Assembly (NCBI GenBank): GCA_013398615.1
Contig: VZSR01001479.1
Span: 13,175,847-13,239,846, forward strand
DNA length: 64,000 bases
Direction of reading: 5' to 3'
Source: Brachypodius melanocephalos
Lineage: Eukaryota > Chordata > Aves > Passeriformes > Pycnonotidae
Below are positions 63,495 through 64,000 of the stretch, in pieces. How positions within the stretch are numbered: position 1 is the first letter of the stretch; each line of letters begins with the position of its first letter. Both the position numbers and the translations under genes were made by a program. Under the pieces are notes generated by a model. That model made no database searches. It worked only from the letters and a program-made list of their open reading frames with translations, and was not told where the DNA came from.

Positions 63495-64000
63495 AATAAT
63501 TAGTATTTTTATTATTATTCATATAGTTTTAAAGCTGAGGTAGGGTTTTTGCGACGTCTCACATTACTTTGGATTGCAACAGCAGAGGTTCCTCTTGTGG
63601 CTGAACTTACACTCTAATTAAGAAGAGCAAGAAAAACTATTTTCAGGTTGTTTAGCAAGTCTTGCTGCTAATTGTTTGCATTTTCCAGAAAAAAAAAAAG
63701 ATAGCTAACAGTTTGGTGGTTTTTTGTTTGTTTGTTTTGAGTTTTTTTAAAACACTTTTAAATTCAGTATTTGGTTTGCGTTTTCCATTTCCTCACTAAA
63801 AGAAGTAGGGGGATGTGGAAAAGGAAAGACGAAAGGAAATTCTTACCTCCACACACTAAACCCCTACTCTCACAGAAAAGGAAGACAGAATAATCTCAGA
63901 ATTTCAGCAAAATCTGAAAAATGTACTTTTTAAAAATCCTGAATAAATCTGTACAGTATTTTTTTGACAAAATACATTCATAGGATATTTTTCCTTGACT

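Larger units (their letters stand above)
27722..64000 (+). other. CAMKMT intron 3 (continues beyond window)
   Basis: At least 36 kb. The donor is at 27722; no sequence resembling exon 4 (IWPSEEVLAYYC in human) was recognised on the plus strand up to the window end. It holds three CR1 pieces and two solo LTRs, listed separately, simple repeats, and otherwise unique AT-rich DNA. The stretches 27722-35320, 36020-40157, 40933-43889, 44404-52130, 52568-53926 and 54026-64000 have no gene I can support. Confidence 0.8.

Overview
This is vertebrate nuclear DNA, almost certainly from a bird. It is AT-rich, mostly intronic, has one sharp CpG island, and carries CR1 LINE fragments together with two solo LTRs of types I know from passerine and neoavian genomes. 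The exons recognised belong to two genes that are also neighbours on human 2p21, PREPL and CAMKMT. They lie head to head on either side of the island.

Layout. Positions 643-12168 (minus strand) hold eight coding exons of PREPL, from the start codon through most of the beta-propeller; 1419 coding bases (473 codons) join in frame. The exons for the C-terminal alpha/beta-hydrolase domain lie beyond the left edge. About 12.54-13.48 kb is the CpG island, which should work as a shared divergent promoter and has two YY1-type motifs. From 13199 (plus strand) CAMKMT begins: exon 1 at 13199-13297, exon 2 at 18755-18921, exon 3 at 27657-27721. They join in frame and end just before the SAM-binding methyltransferase core. 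No exon 4 was recognised in the remaining 36 kb, so intron 3 probably runs off the right edge.

Introns of CAMKMT contain eight recognisable transposable-element pieces: CR1 fragments near 13.6, 15.7, 22.3-23.1, 35.3-36.0, 40.2-40.9 and 53.9 kb, and solo LTRs near 43.9-44.4 and 52.15-52.57 kb. Seven of the eight are antisense to CAMKMT. Several AT-rich stretches with octamer and homeobox-like motifs, and two CTCF-like sites, are candidate regulatory DNA; in human and other vertebrates the developmental genes SIX3 and SIX2 lie beyond CAMKMT.

I found no new biological system. The best leads are an apparent GC-AG intron in PREPL with a competing in-frame GT donor 72 bases downstream, the divergent promoter, and possible long-range regulatory elements in the CAMKMT introns. 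Short open frames elsewhere look like chance. Exon boundaries come from reading frame, splice signals and remembered family similarity, not from alignments or transcripts.
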